Part shown: positions 19,706-31,178 of the stretch, in pieces
Numbering within the stretch: position 1 is the stretch's first letter
Layout: the number at the start of each line of letters is the position of its first letter
Source: Mycobacterium sp.
GTDB taxonomy: Bacteria > Actinomycetota > Actinomycetes > Mycobacteriales > Mycobacteriaceae
NCBI GenBank assembly: GCA_018401645.1
Contig: JAGYKK010000005.1
Coordinates: forward strand, 1-64,000
Length of the DNA: 64,000 nt
Reading direction: 5' to 3'
Notes under the pieces: model-generated
The model's database searches: none
The model's input: the letters and a program-made list of their open reading frames with translations, nothing else
Told to the model about the DNA's origin: nothing
Position numbers and translations under genes: made by a program

Positions 19706-20858
19706 GTTCACGTTCACCACCGAACAGCAGCAACTGCGAACCGCAGTGCGCAAGTTCAACGCCGAGAACTTCACCGAGCCGACAGTGCGCCAGTTGATGG
19801 AGTCCAAGGTCGCCTATGACCCCGCGGTATGGCGGCGACTGGGCACCGAACTCGGCGTGCTCGGTATGTCGGTGCCCGAAGTCGACGGCGGGGTGGGCGG
19901 TTCACTCGTCGATCAGGCGGTCGCCGTCGAGGAGTTCGGGGCCACCCTGTCCTGTGGACCGCTCTTCGGCACGGTTTATCTCGCCGTCCCGGCCCTGGTT
20001 GCCTGCCCGACCGGAGCCGCCCGCGGCGATCTACTGGCCGCTCTCATCGACGGTGATCGCACCGCCGCGTTCGCGGTACCCGACACCGCCGGAGTCTTCG
20101 CGGAGGATGCCACCGTCACCGTCGCCGCCGGGGGCACCGGCGATGCAGTGGTGCTCACCGGAAAGACCGCACGCGTGGTCGACGCCACGATGGCCGACGT
20201 CTTTCTGGTGGCCGCCCGAGGGTCTGACGGCGTGGGCCTCTACGCCGTCGATGCCGCCGATGTCGCGCTCACTCCGCTGGTCACGATGGATCTGACCCGG
20301 CCGCAGGCCGATATCGAATTCTCCGACTCCCCCGCGCGTCTGCTAGCCGCGCCGGCAGAAGCCGACCGGGTGATCAACCACGCGCTGCAGGTTGGCGCGG
20401 TGCTGCTCGCAGTCGAGCAGGTTGGTGCCGCCCAACACCTGCTCGACCTGTCGGTGCAGTACGCCAAGTCCCGCTTGCAGTTCGGCCGTCAGATCGGCTC
20501 CTTCCAGGCGGTCAAGCACAAGCTCGCCGACATGCTCGTTGATCTCGAACATGCCCGCTCGGCCGCCTACCACGGCGTCTGGTCGCTGTCCGAGGGCACC
20601 GACGACCCGGCGTTGGCCGCGAGTATCGCGCAGGCAATCTGTTCGGCCTCGTTCAGCCGGATCGCCGCCGACACCATTCAGGTGCACGGCGGTATCGGCT
20701 TCACCTGGGAACACCAAGCGCATTTGTATTTTAAGCGTGCCGCCACCGATGCGGCACTACTCGGCAGCGCCGAACAGCACCGCGCGCGGGTGGCCGATCT
20801 AGTGCTCGACGCCGCAACCATCGATGAACTACCGCCGATCGCAGTCGGCGTCGCCTGA
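19698..20858 (+). CDS. Acyl-CoA dehydrogenase (FadE18-like partner subunit)
   Basis: MAEFTFTTEQQQLRTAVRKF..., QFGRQIGSFQAVKHKLADML, TIQVHGGIGFTWEHQAHLYFKRA. Overlaps the preceding fadE. Confidence 0.92.
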   Translation: MAEFTFTTEQQQLRTAVRKFNAENFTEPTVRQLMESKVAYDPAVWRRLGTELGVLGMSVPEVDGGVGGSLVDQAVAVEEFGATLSCGPLFGTVYLAVPALVACPTGAARGDLLAALIDGDRTAAFAVPDTAGVFAEDATVTVAAGGTGDAVVLTGKTARVVDATMADVFLVAARGSDGVGLYAVDAADVALTPLVTMDLTRPQADIEFSDSPARLLAAPAEADRVINHALQVGAVLLAVEQVGAAQHLLDLSVQYAKSRLQFGRQIGSFQAVKHKLADMLVDLEHARSAAYHGVWSLSEGTDDPALAASIAQAICSASFSRIAADTIQVHGGIGFTWEHQAHLYFKRAATDAALLGSAEQHRARVADLVLDAATIDELPPIAVGVA

Positions 20859-20868
20859 CATCGCCTCG

Positions 20869-22191
20869 TCACGTCCGCCCGGCGGCGCCGCGTAGTTCTT
20901 CGTAGGCGCGGGTAATCGCGTCGGCGAGTTCGGCGATACCCGAAAGCGCGGAGGGATCGGTGCACAGTCCGATTCCGATATCACCGGAGCACGAGATCGC
21001 CGAAATCCGTAGGGAGTGGTGGGTTCCCGGCTCCGACGATGAGAACAACTGCTGGACTTGGCGGCCGGCGACGGTGACCGGGTTCGACGGACCGGGCACA
21101 TTCGAGATCGCGAGGCTGAATTCGGCTGCGCTGTTGGCGAAGCGCTGAACCGCTCGGTCGATGAGTTCCACCCGACCAAGGGCATGAAACAGGTCGTACA
21201 TTTCTCCGGCATCCTCAAGATGCTTGCGCTTGGTGGTCTCAGCGCTGATCAGGTCCAGTCGGACGAGTGGATCGCTCTCGGCCAGGGGCAGATCAACATT
21301 GATGAACGAGTCATGGTTGCCCGCGGCGGGTATGCCCTCGTCACGGTGATGAAGACTAACCGGCACCTGAGCGCGGAGGTGCCGGGCGCGCGACGCATCG
21401 GCGGGCAACCACTCGCGCAATCCGCCGGAGATGATCGCCAGGAGCACGTCATTGACGGTGGCGCCGCCCGGCCGCGAGGCGCCGATTCGTTTCATCTCCG
21501 CCAGGGGCGCGACGCTGAAGGCCAACTCCCGTGCAGCAGTGATGGGCTGGTCGAAAGGTGAGCGCGAAGCGCGGTGACCGAGTTCGCGAAGGACCGCCGC
21601 GGGCATCCGACGGGCCTTTTCCCGGCGGGAAGTCGCCGGGACTACCGGTCGCGGACCCGACCGGACCTCCCCGGATGCCGGAGTGTCAGGGTGGGTATCG
21701 AAAAGCACGGCGTCGAGGAACCGCACGCCGGCGATTCCATCCGCCATCGCGTGGTGAATTCGCGCCGCGATGGCTTCCCGGCCGTCGGCCAGGGGACCGA
21801 TCACATCGAATGTCCACAGTGGCCGGTCGCGGTCGAGATGCTCGGACATCAGCGTGCTGACGATCCGCCACAGGTCGGCCTGCGTAGCAAAATCTGGCGT
21901 TACTACACACCGGACGTGATCCTCGATATCGAAATCGGTGGCCGCCACCCAGCGGGGCGCGGTTCCGCCGGAATCAACGCGCTGGATTGCCCGCGGTTGG
22001 GCTGAAAGTCGTTGGCCAACATGCTTTTTGAGCGCACCTAGGTCGAGCCGTTGCGATCCCGGCTCGAGGATCACCAGCTTCAGCGTGTGCCCGGTGATCG
22101 CCGCCGACTCCAGCTTGAGGATGTGAGCATCGTCCGTTGAGAGCTGATCGGGATTGTCCTGGGGCTCCACCTGGTGGAGTCTATCGGGCAA
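20869..22191 (-). CDS. WS/DGAT family wax ester synthase/diacylglycerol acyltransferase
   Basis: HHAMADGIAG (HHxxxDG catalytic motif), ATDFDIEDHVR, NDVLLAIISGGLREWL, NVPGPSNPVTVAG. Confidence 0.93.
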   Translation of the reverse strand: MPDRLHQVEPQDNPDQLSTDDAHILKLESAAITGHTLKLVILEPGSQRLDLGALKKHVGQRLSAQPRAIQRVDSGGTAPRWVAATDFDIEDHVRCVVTPDFATQADLWRIVSTLMSEHLDRDRPLWTFDVIGPLADGREAIAARIHHAMADGIAGVRFLDAVLFDTHPDTPASGEVRSGPRPVVPATSRREKARRMPAAVLRELGHRASRSPFDQPITAARELAFSVAPLAEMKRIGASRPGGATVNDVLLAIISGGLREWLPADASRARHLRAQVPVSLHHRDEGIPAAGNHDSFINVDLPLAESDPLVRLDLISAETTKRKHLEDAGEMYDLFHALGRVELIDRAVQRFANSAAEFSLAISNVPGPSNPVTVAGRQVQQLFSSSEPGTHHSLRISAISCSGDIGIGLCTDPSALSGIAELADAITRAYEELRGAAGRT

Positions 22192-22194
22192 CTC

Positions 22195-25100
22195 TCAGGC
22201 CAAGACCACGTCGATGGCGCGGTAGATGCGCTGCTCGCTGACGGGTCGGGGGGTACCCAACTGCTGGGCCCACAGGCTGACCCGCAATTCCTGGATCAGC
22301 CGTGCGATGTCGCGGACCTCGTCTGTGCCGGCTCGTGCCGGCGACAGCGCCGCAAGGAGTTCGTCGTAGGCCTGCTGGACGGCGTGAACGCGCGCCATCC
22401 GCTCGCGGTCGGCGGCTACGGCGTGCGGAAGCCGTTAAGCCGACGAACGATCGCGGTGAGGTAGCGGGCAAGATCTGCCAGGTGCGTGGCGCCGGTCGCG
22501 GCGACGAATCCGGGTGCCACTAGAGCTCGAAGCTGCGTCTTGACATCGGCGACGGCGGCGGTCTGTACCGCCGGTGGGCTCCCCGGTAGTGCCACCTCCG
22601 CCGCATGCAGTGCCACCAGAACGGTCTCGACGCGGCCCAGGATCGCCGATGTGGTCGCCGCCAGGTCCGCAGCCACCCGTTGGCGCAGCGCATCGAATTC
22701 CGTCCTGGTCCACACCGGTGCTGACACCAGCGCATCGACGGCGGCATCGGCGCAGTCGTCCAGCAGCGCCGGCAACGACCCGTCGGGGTTTGCCGCGAGC
22801 GCCAGCTTCCGACGCGGATCCAGGTCCTTCTCCAGGGACTTCAACGGCGACGGCGTACTGCGCCTCAGCAGGCGGCGCAACCCCATTCCCATCGCCGCGT
22901 CTCTCTCGGCTGCGGTCGTGAACACTCGGATGGCCGCCGACTCGCCGGTGTCGACCAACCCCGGGTATCCGCGCACACCGTGTCCGCCGACAAAGTTCTC
23001 CACGCAGCGCGGCAACTCCGTGAGATCTTCGGGCCAGGCGTGCAGCCCGCTGCGCTGGAGTTCACCGGCCACCGCGTCGGTAACCGCGCGGTCGGATTGC
23101 CTCCCAAGGCGGATCTGCAGTGCACCGAGATCCTTTCCGCGCGCCACTTCGGCTCCGTCGGCACCTTCGACGGCGAAGGTCACCCGCAGATGCGACGGCA
23201 GCTTGTCGAGATCGAAAGCGGTGATCGGTACCAGGACACCGGTCCGCCGGTGAAGTTCGCGCTGCAAGGTCTCCAGGAGCGACTCGTCGCCGGGGCCGAG
23301 ATCGGCCAGCACCGCGCGCGCGGTGTCCGGTGCGGGAACGAAATTGCGCCGCAGGTCTTTGGGGAGGGACCGGATCAGCGCGGTGACCAGTTCCTCGCGC
23401 AGGGCCGGGACCTGCCAGCTGAACTGATCACCGCCCAGGCGGGCCAGCACTCCGACGGGGACATGCACGGTGACGCCGTCATCGGGCGTACCCGGGGAGA
23501 ACCGATAGCTCAGCGGCAGCGCGAGATCTTCGGCCTGCCAATGGTCGGGTTGTTGGTCGTCGGCGTCGTGGAGTCTCAGCAGATCCCCGCGGGTCATCGT
23601 CAGCAGGTCCGGGGTCTGGTGGCGCTGCTTTTTCCACCACCCATCGAAGTGCCGCGCCGAGGTCACCTCGACCGGAATACGGGTGTCGTAGAAGCTGTAG
23701 ATCTCCTCATCGCCGACCAGGAGGTCGCGGCGGCGGGCCCGTTCCTCGAGAGCGGCGAGTTCAGTTCGCAACCGGGCGTTGTCGGCGAAGAAATGATGGC
23801 GGGTCTGCCAATCGCCATCCACCAGTGCGTGCCTGATGAACAGTGCGCGGGCCAGTTCCGGTTCCACCGCCGCGTAGTTGATGCGGCGACGTACGACCAA
23901 CGGCAGTCCGTAAAGGGTGACTCGCTCGTAACCCATTGCGGCGCCGCGCCGGGCATCCCAGTGCGGCTCACTATGACTGCGCACCACCAGATGAGCGGCA
24001 AGGCGCTCGACGGTCTCCGGCTCGATGCTCGCCGCGGTGCGGCCATAAAGCCGGCTCGTCTCAACTAGGTCGGCCACTACGATCCAGCGGGGTGGACGGC
24101 GGGTGAGCACCGACCCGGGGGCCAACACAAACTTGATGTTGCGCGGCCCTGCGAACTCTCGTGTCTCGCCCTCCCTCAATCCGATGTGGGACAGCAGGCC
24201 TGCCAGGAGGGCGGCATGCACGCGGGGCAGGTCAGCGGGGGTGGAATCGTCACGTTCCGCTGCGCTCACGAGCCCGATACCCGCGGCGATGCTTTGCAGC
24301 TGTCCGGCTAAGTCCTGCCACTCCCGAATCCGCAGATGGTGCAGGTATTCCTCACGACACATCCGGCGAAATGCGCTGCCGGACAATACTTTGCGCTGTC
24401 CACCCAGATAACGCCACAGGTTGAGGTAGGAGATGAAATCGCTGGTCTCATCAGCGAAACGCGCGTGCATGGCACGCGCCGCCTCCTCCCGGCCGACGGG
24501 ACGTTCCCGGGGATCGGGAATGGACAGCGCCGCGGCGAGTACCAGCACCTCCCGCAGACAGCCCTCGGTATCGGCCTGCAGGATCATCCGGCCCAACCGC
24601 GGGTCTAGCGGCAACTTGGCTAATCGGCGGCCGACATCGGTGATGTCCCCGGCGGCGTCGAAGGCGCCGAGTTCCTGCAGCAGTGCCACGCCATCGTTGA
24701 CACTGCGTCGTTCGGGCGGATCAAGGAACGGAAAACTCCCGACCTCGCCGAGTTGCAGGGCGGCCATCTGCAAAATGACCGACGCTAGGTTGGTGCGCAG
24801 GATCTCCGGATCAGTGAAGCGCGGCCGGTCGGTGAAGTCCTGTTCGGAGTAAAGCCGGATACAGACCCCGGGCGCGGTGCGCCCAGACCTCCCGGCCCGC
24901 TGCGCGGCCGATGCCTGGGAGATGGGTTCGATCGGCAGCCGTTGCACCTTGGTGCGCCTGCTGTACCGCGAAATTCGGGCGGTGCCCGGGTCTATGACGT
25001 ATCGGATTCCCGGAACGGTCAGTGATGTCTCGGCGACATTGGTCGCCAGCACCACCCGACGGATCAACCGGCTGGCATTGGGCACGAACACCTTCTGCTG

Positions 25101-26144
25101 ATCGGCCGTGGGTAACCGCGCGTAGAGAGGCAGCACCTCGACGTTAGCCATCTCGGCGCGTATCGCCTCGGCGGTGTCGCGAATCTCCCGCTCACCGGAC
25201 AGGAAGATCAGTACATCGCCGGGAGGCTCGCTGGCAAGCTCGGCCAGTGCCTCGAGGATCGCCTCGGTCTGGTCGCGCGGCTCGACCCGGACCACCTCCC
25301 GGTCCGGATCGTCGGGGTCCTGAGAGTCGGAATCACGGTTGCTCGGGAAACCGGCTTCTAAAGGCCGGTAACGGATCTCGACCGGAAAGGTCCGCCCCGA
25401 CACCTCCACGATCGGTGCCCCACCATCAGCGCCACCGAAATGGCGGGCGAAGCGCTGCGGTTCGATGGTCGCCGATGTGACGATCACCTTCAAATCGGGT
25501 CGCCGTGGCAACAGCTGGCGCAGGTACCCGATCAGGAAGTCGATGTTTAGGCTGCGCTCGTGAGCCTCGTCGAGGATCAGAGTGTCGTATCGCAGAAGCC
25601 GGCGGTCCCGCTGGATCTCGGCCAACAGGATCCCGTCGGTCATCAACTTGATCAAGGTGCGTTCCGAGACCTTGTCGGTGAATCGCACCGCGTAGCCGAC
25701 CACATCACCGAGTTGGGTACCCAATTCATCAGCGATACGCTGCGCGACGGTGCGAGCCGCGAGTCGCCGCGGCTGGGTGTGACCGATCGTGCCGCGCACA
25801 CCGCGTCCGAGTTCCAGACAAATCTTGGGCAGCTGGGTCGTCTTGCCCGAGCCGGTCTCACCTGCCACCACCACCACCTGGTGTTCGGTGATGGCCGCGG
25901 CCAACTCCCCCCGGAACGCAGCGACCGGAAGATCCGGATAGGCGATCGTCGGCACGGCGGCTGACCGCTCAGCCACCAGCGCCTCGGCCGTGCCGATCCG
26001 ATCGGTGAGATCCCGCAATCTCGCCGCGCTGACCGGACCTCGAATCGCCTTCAGCCGCCGCCCCAGTCGGACCTCGTCGGCGATGGTCAGGCCCGTCAAT
26101 CGCGCGCGCAAGCCGCGCGCGTCACCGAAGGCCTCGCCAGACAC
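22195..26144 (-). pseudogene. hrpA: ATP-dependent RNA helicase HrpA (DEAH), single frameshift near 3' end
   Basis: VVVAGETGSGKTTQLPKICLELG, DEAHERSLNIDFLIGYL, SATIEPQRFARHF, QRAGRSGRTAPGVCIRLYSE. The C-term MARVHAVQQAYDELLAALSP...RIYRAIDVVLA lies in another frame (22195-22398) after a 1-nt loss near 22436. Confidence 0.93.
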
Positions 26145-26219
26145 TCACGACACGATAGGCGGCGCAGGACCACCGGCCAGATTCGCGGTGCGTAAACTGG
26201 CGCCCGGAAAGGGCATCTC

Positions 26220-26453
26220 ATGACGACTGCCGTGATCGTCGGCGGTGTGATGCTCGTCGGGATGGGCATGGTGGCCAGTCAGCTGTTTCGACTGAAGGAC
26301 TGGCTGGAACGACAGCCGCCACCACCGCCCCCGCGGTCGAGGGCGAGGGCCCGGACGGCCCCGCCAGCCCCCAGGGTCCCGACTCGTCATAGCTTTCAGC
26401 GGGGTGGATCGCCCCGCCAGCTGAAGCTGTTGACGTACTTGCCCATGTCCTGA
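26220..26453 (+). CDS. Small hydrophobic N-terminal protein, uncharacterised (3' frame uncertain)
   Basis: GGAAAGGG SD; MTTAVIVGGVMLVGMGMVASQLFRLKDWLERQPPPPPP... An alternative frame after the C-run gives AVEGEGPDGPASPQGPDSS* ending before the convergent gene. Confidence 0.4.
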   Translation: MTTAVIVGGVMLVGMGMVASQLFRLKDWLERQPPPPPPRSRARARTAPPAPRVPTRHSFQRGGSPRQLKLLTYLPMS

Positions 26454-27142
26454 GCGATTTCTAGGTTCGCCGGGGACGGCGGCCCCGGCCCGACGTTCGG
26501 CGTGAACTCCCGGAATGGCCCCTGAGCGGCAGCGATCAGAGCTAAATCGTTCTTGACCGCGACGACGATGATCAACCGGATTCGATTGGAACCGCCGGTG
26601 GTGCCGAGCGGCCAGAAGTCGGCGACCTCGCCGTAACCCAGGTGAAAGCCGACAGTCGCATTCGGCAGTTCGTAGGCGGTCTGGACATCGGGGAACCCGC
26701 TCCGCAACGAATCTTTGGCGACCTGTTGCGCGTCGCGGCCGTTGGCAGGCTGACTGAACAGCCGCAGGGTGCCACCGTCGCCGACTGTCCAATCCGCGAT
26801 GACGCCATTGGGTTGCAGTGCCACATCGTAGGCCGCGCCGGGTACCGGGTAGGACACCGAGAACGAACCGTCCGGCGCTGTGAAACGGGGATTGGTCGCC
26901 ACCGGTAGGCCGATTGGTGGCCGACCACAGTCCGGGGGGCACGCGTAGCGGCTGGTTACGTTATCGATCCGACTATCCACCAGGGCGAGGACCATCATGC
27001 CCGCTAACAGGATCAGCACCCACAGCCCGAGGGTGGCGAAATACTTCGGGCCCCGGACCCGGCGGGCGGTGTACCGCCCCGGCGGCACGGCATAACCCTC
27101 GAAGGATCCAATGGGGGTCGCATCCGTTTCTGGGCCCCTCAT
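26396..27142 (-). CDS. Membrane-anchored protein of unknown function (248 aa)
   Basis: Single TM (YFATLGLWVLILLAGMMVLALV) plus ectodomain. Start overlaps the stop of the S53 peptidase gene. Confidence 0.7.
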   Translation of the reverse strand: MRGPETDATPIGSFEGYAVPPGRYTARRVRGPKYFATLGLWVLILLAGMMVLALVDSRIDNVTSRYACPPDCGRPPIGLPVATNPRFTAPDGSFSVSYPVPGAAYDVALQPNGVIADWTVGDGGTLRLFSQPANGRDAQQVAKDSLRSGFPDVQTAYELPNATVGFHLGYGEVADFWPLGTTGGSNRIRLIIVVAVKNDLALIAAAQGPFREFTPNVGPGPPSPANLEIAQDMGKYVNSFSWRGDPPR

Positions 27143-28788
27143 CGAGCCACCGATCGCACCAGCAAGATGTTCTTCAGCAGGTTTTCGACGTTCGGGCTTC
27201 CCAGCCCGGTCACCATGTCGTACCCGTCACGACCGGGACTGACCGCATTGCCGCCAAGCCTTACGTCACGGAAGCCGGGCACCGCGGCGCCCTGGGCGAC
27301 CTGGTAAAGCAGCGGGTTGAAGTCACCCAGTGGTGCGAGGCCGCGGTCGTCGAGATGCTGGTTGATCAAAGCCGCGAACCCGGCCCAGATCGGCGCGGCC
27401 TGTGACGTTCCGCCGCCGACGACCACCTGCTGGCCGAAAACGAATTTGACACCGGTGAACGGGTCGGCAACCGCGGATACATCGGGGACGAGTCGCCGGT
27501 CGACCGGCCCGGCGGCGGTGTCAACTGTCTGCCAGGACGGCCTGGCGAATAACCGCGAGGCCCCGCCCGCGGTGCCCTGCGTCAGCGGAACGTCATACCA
27601 GGACTGTTCGCCCAGCCAGCGGCCGTTGGCATCGGTGGTTAACGTCGTGCCGCCGACGGCGGTGATCTCCGGCACCGATGCCACCGCATCTACTCCGACG
27701 TCGTCCGGGGTCGGCGGGTCCGACCAGTTCTTGCCACCCCGGCACTCCAGTCCGGCCAAGTCGCCGGTGGCGATAAAGGCCGTTGTCCCGCGGCGATGGG
27801 CGGCCGATAGTGCCGAGCGGACCGGCGCGAGATCCGCCGCAGTCATCAGCCGGTCGCATCCCCAACCGATGGAAAAACTCCAGATCGCTCCGGGAAATTG
27901 ACGGTCGACCGACTCCATCAGTCGGCCCAACTTCTCGTAAGTGCCACCGCCCTCGACGGTCGGGCGGGCGTTGACCAGCACAAGCCTGGCATCGGGCGCG
28001 ACGGCATGGACCATCTGCAGATCCATCGTCGCCTCCCCGCTGCGCTGGCTCGGCATGCCGCCCACGACCAGTGGCGTGAACCGCGGCAGGTTGAACAAGT
28101 CGGCGTAGCTGTCCATGTCCTCCTGGTCGAACCCGTCGAAACTGAAAATCACGACCGTGGTGCCCTCGCCGGTGAGCCCCCCTTCCGTTAGGGGCGTGAC
28201 GTTGTAGGCGCTCAATAGTTGATTCGGCAAAAGGCCACCGTCGGGAACATCGAGCGGCGGAGTGGGCGGAAGGCCCTCGCGAAACGGGGTGTAACTCACG
28301 ATCCGGCCAAGACCGACGACCTCAGCGCGAGCGGCATCCGGGACTTCCGGCTGTTGCGGGGACGCGTAGAAGACCCTGCCGGAGTCCGGGCCGCCGAGGA
28401 AACGGTAGTCGCGCACCGAAACATTGAACGAACCAGCGATCGCCTCGGCTGCGCCCTCGATGATCGCCCAGGTGTCGCCGTCGCGCCACCGCACCGTCAG
28501 TCCGCGAGCCGTGGCCCAGTCCGTTAGTTCCAACGGCCGGCTGGGCCGACTCAGGGCGGCGGTGAGTTGAACCCGCTCAAAACGGGCGGTGCCGAGATCA
28601 ACGGCTTGCGCGAGGAGGCGCCCGTACGGTCCTCCGATGACACCTGCCGGGCCGGGCACGGTGCTGTGATCCGCGACGAGCAACCCCAGACCCAGGGCCA
28701 CAGCGCCGAGCAACCCTGCGGCCGCCACCGGCCGGCGGCGTCGGCTGCCCATACAACCAGCATCGGCTTGCCATCCGCGCCGCCGCAA
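27139..28788 (-). CDS. S53 family (sedolisin-like) serine peptidase with pro-domain and N-terminal TM/signal
   Basis: GEATMDLQMVHAVAPDARLVLVNA (Glu/Asp catalytic region), SIGWGCD, VVVGGGTSQAAPIWAGFAAL (catalytic Ser). Confidence 0.92.
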   Translation of the reverse strand: MRRRGWQADAGCMGSRRRRPVAAAGLLGAVALGLGLLVADHSTVPGPAGVIGGPYGRLLAQAVDLGTARFERVQLTAALSRPSRPLELTDWATARGLTVRWRDGDTWAIIEGAAEAIAGSFNVSVRDYRFLGGPDSGRVFYASPQQPEVPDAARAEVVGLGRIVSYTPFREGLPPTPPLDVPDGGLLPNQLLSAYNVTPLTEGGLTGEGTTVVIFSFDGFDQEDMDSYADLFNLPRFTPLVVGGMPSQRSGEATMDLQMVHAVAPDARLVLVNARPTVEGGGTYEKLGRLMESVDRQFPGAIWSFSIGWGCDRLMTAADLAPVRSALSAAHRRGTTAFIATGDLAGLECRGGKNWSDPPTPDDVGVDAVASVPEITAVGGTTLTTDANGRWLGEQSWYDVPLTQGTAGGASRLFARPSWQTVDTAAGPVDRRLVPDVSAVADPFTGVKFVFGQQVVVGGGTSQAAPIWAGFAALINQHLDDRGLAPLGDFNPLLYQVAQGAAVPGFRDVRLGGNAVSPGRDGYDMVTGLGSPNVENLLKNILLVRSVAR

Positions 28789-28991
28789 GGGTACTCAGAC
28801 CCGTACGGTCAGTTGGTCATAGATCAGCGGTGCGATTTTCTCCGCCATCGCGCGAAGACCCGGTCTTTTCACAGACACTCACCTCCAGCACTCACCTCCA
28901 GCGGTCCAGGTCAGCCTAGGGTCGGTTCACCCCGCAGGCCGTCAGGCGCGCAGCGTGGGCCGCGACGCCGCAGCCGGGATCCGCGAGCCTG

Positions 28992-30559
28992 CTATAGGAC
29001 GTCGGTGATGTCGTTCTTCAGCGCCTCTGCCTGGGTGCCGAACACCGCCTGCACGTTGTTACCGACTTCGATGACGCCGGCGGCTCCCAGTGCTTTCAGC
29101 CGGGCCTGATCGACCTTCCCGGGGTCGGCCACCTCCATCCGTAGCCGGGTGATGCAGGCGTCGACGTTGACCAGATTGGACCGGCCCCCAAACGCCGCGA
29201 TGAGTTGCTCGGCCTTGCTCTCCACGGCGGTCACCGCCGTCGCGCCCGACCCCCCGGACGCGTCCGGGATGGCCGATACCGGACCCTCACTGAGGTTGGC
29301 TCGCTCCTCGGCCTCGAACTCACCCTCCGGTTCGCGACCGGGGGTGCGCATATTCCACTTCGTGATCGCAAACCGAAACAGCAGGTAGTACACCGCGAAG
29401 AACACCACGCCCATGAGAATCAGTAGTGGGACATTCTTGGCCGCCGGGGCGGTGCCGTAGAGCAACAGGTCGATCAAACCCGCGGAGAATGAAAACCCGA
29501 GATGGATGTCCAGCGCGTAGGCGATCGCCAGCGACGCCCCGGTGAGCAGGGCGTGAATGACGTAGAGCGGGAACGCCACAAACATGAATGCGAATTCCAG
29601 CGGTTCGGTGACGCCGGTCAGAAACGCCGTCAACCCGGCCGCTGAGAGGATGCCGAAGGCAACTTTTCGCTGGCGGACGTTGGCGACATGGATCATCGCC
29701 AAAGCGCCGCGGGCAGCCCGAACATCAGGATGGGGTAGAAACCGGCGGTCAGATGCCCACCGGTCGGGTCGCCGGCGGCGAAGCGCGTCAGTTCACCGGT
29801 GACCACACTGCCATCCGGCGTCTTGTAGTCGCCGTAAATGAACCACACATAGGAGTTCAGGATGTGGTGCAGGCCAATGGGAATCAGCATGCGGTTGGCG
29901 AATCCGTAGACGAATGCACCGAGCGCGCCCGCACCTCCGATGAACCTGCCCAGCCCGGTAAGCCCGGCGTCGAAAACGGGATAGAAGTAGCTCATCCCGA
30001 AGGCGACCACCAGGGTCGCCAGCGACACGGCGATGGGTACGAAGCGTCTACCGCCGAAGAAGCCGAGGTACGGCGGCAATTGGATGGTGTGGTACCGGTC
30101 GAAGAGCCACGCGGTCAGCAGGCCCACGATGATGCCGCCGAACACGCTGTAATTGATCTGAGCCTGACCGCCCGCGGTATCGACCTGACCGGCGAGCACG
30201 AACGGCGACATCGTCTTGAATACCGCCTGCATCACCAGGTACCCGACCACTGCGGCCAGCGCGGTGGAGCCGTCCGCCTTGCGGGCGAAACCAATCGCGA
30301 CGCCGACAGCGAACAGCAGAGGAAGGTTGGTGAAGAGCGCACCACCGGCAGCACTCATGGCCTGGAAGAACGGCCCGATCACCGGGGCCTGAATCCGGCC
30401 GAGCAGATCGTCCTGGCCCAGTCGCAGCAGAATTCCTGCGGCAGGCAGCACGGCAATCGGCAGCATCAGACTCTTGCCGAGTCGCTGCAATTGCGCGAAT
30501 CCCGGGATGTTCAGACCTGACTTCGATTGTGCACCTGCAGCTTTGGTCGCTTTACTCAT
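28992..30559 (-). pseudogene. nagE: PTS N-acetylglucosamine/glucose-type EIICB, single frameshift near 29697
   Basis: 29693-30559 ORF is EIIC N-term (LQRLGKSLMLPIAVLPAAGILLRLGQDDLL); 28992-29702 ORF is EIIC C-term (TGVTEPLEFAFMFVAFPLYVIHALLTG) plus EIIB (VDACITRLRMEVADPGKVD). The frame is restored by one extra base: GCG GCG (G)CT TTG GCG ATG ATC. Confidence 0.9.
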
Positions 30560-30699
30560 ATCCGGCGGGGCCTTTCCTGTGTCGCAATTCAGCGAAGCTT
30601 AAACCCAATCCGGTGACGCGAGACCCGGTTTTGGCCTCCCCGGCAACTCCTGGTCTCTATCCTGGTGCCCAAACACCCCGCCCTTGAGGAGATCACCCG

Positions 30700-31170
30700 A
30701 TGAGTTCGACACCGGTACTTGCGCCCGTGCAGGGCCACGCACTCCCGCTTTCCGAAGTCCCAGACCCGGTGTTCTCCCAGGGCATGGTCGGATACGGCGC
30801 CGCCATCGACCCACCCCGGCAAGTGGTTGATGCGATCGCGCCGGTGAGCGGCAAGATCATCAAACTACTGCCGCATGCCTACGTCATCATGACTGCCGAG
30901 GGTGTCGGGGTCCTGGTGCATCTGGGCCTTGACACCGTGGGGCTCAACGGCGCGGGATTCACCACGCACGTCGCACAGGGCGACACCGTGTCGGCCGGGC
31001 AACCGGTCATCACCTACGACGTCCCGGTGATCGTGGCGGCAGGTCTTAGCCCGGTGGTGCCGGTGGTGGTGATGGACGAACGGGAGCCGGCCAACATCGC
31101 CGTCGGGGAAGCAGTCAGCACCGGTACCGACATTGCTGCGGGTGCAACGCTTTTCGTCGCGAACAAGTAG
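30700..31170 (+). CDS. crr: PTS glucose-family EIIA component
   Basis: LAPVQGHALPLSEVPDPVFSQGMVGYGAAIDP, VGVLVHLGLDTVGLNG (phosphorylatable His). Confidence 0.94.
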   Translation: MSSTPVLAPVQGHALPLSEVPDPVFSQGMVGYGAAIDPPRQVVDAIAPVSGKIIKLLPHAYVIMTAEGVGVLVHLGLDTVGLNGAGFTTHVAQGDTVSAGQPVITYDVPVIVAAGLSPVVPVVVMDEREPANIAVGEAVSTGTDIAAGATLFVANK

Positions 31171-31178
31171 ACGCGGCC

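Noticed and set aside
30560-30699. DasR/NagR (dre) site in the nag divergent promoter (CTGGTCTCTATCCTGG)
   Set aside because: Only one half (TGGTCT) matches; the second half matches the AGACCA consensus poorly.
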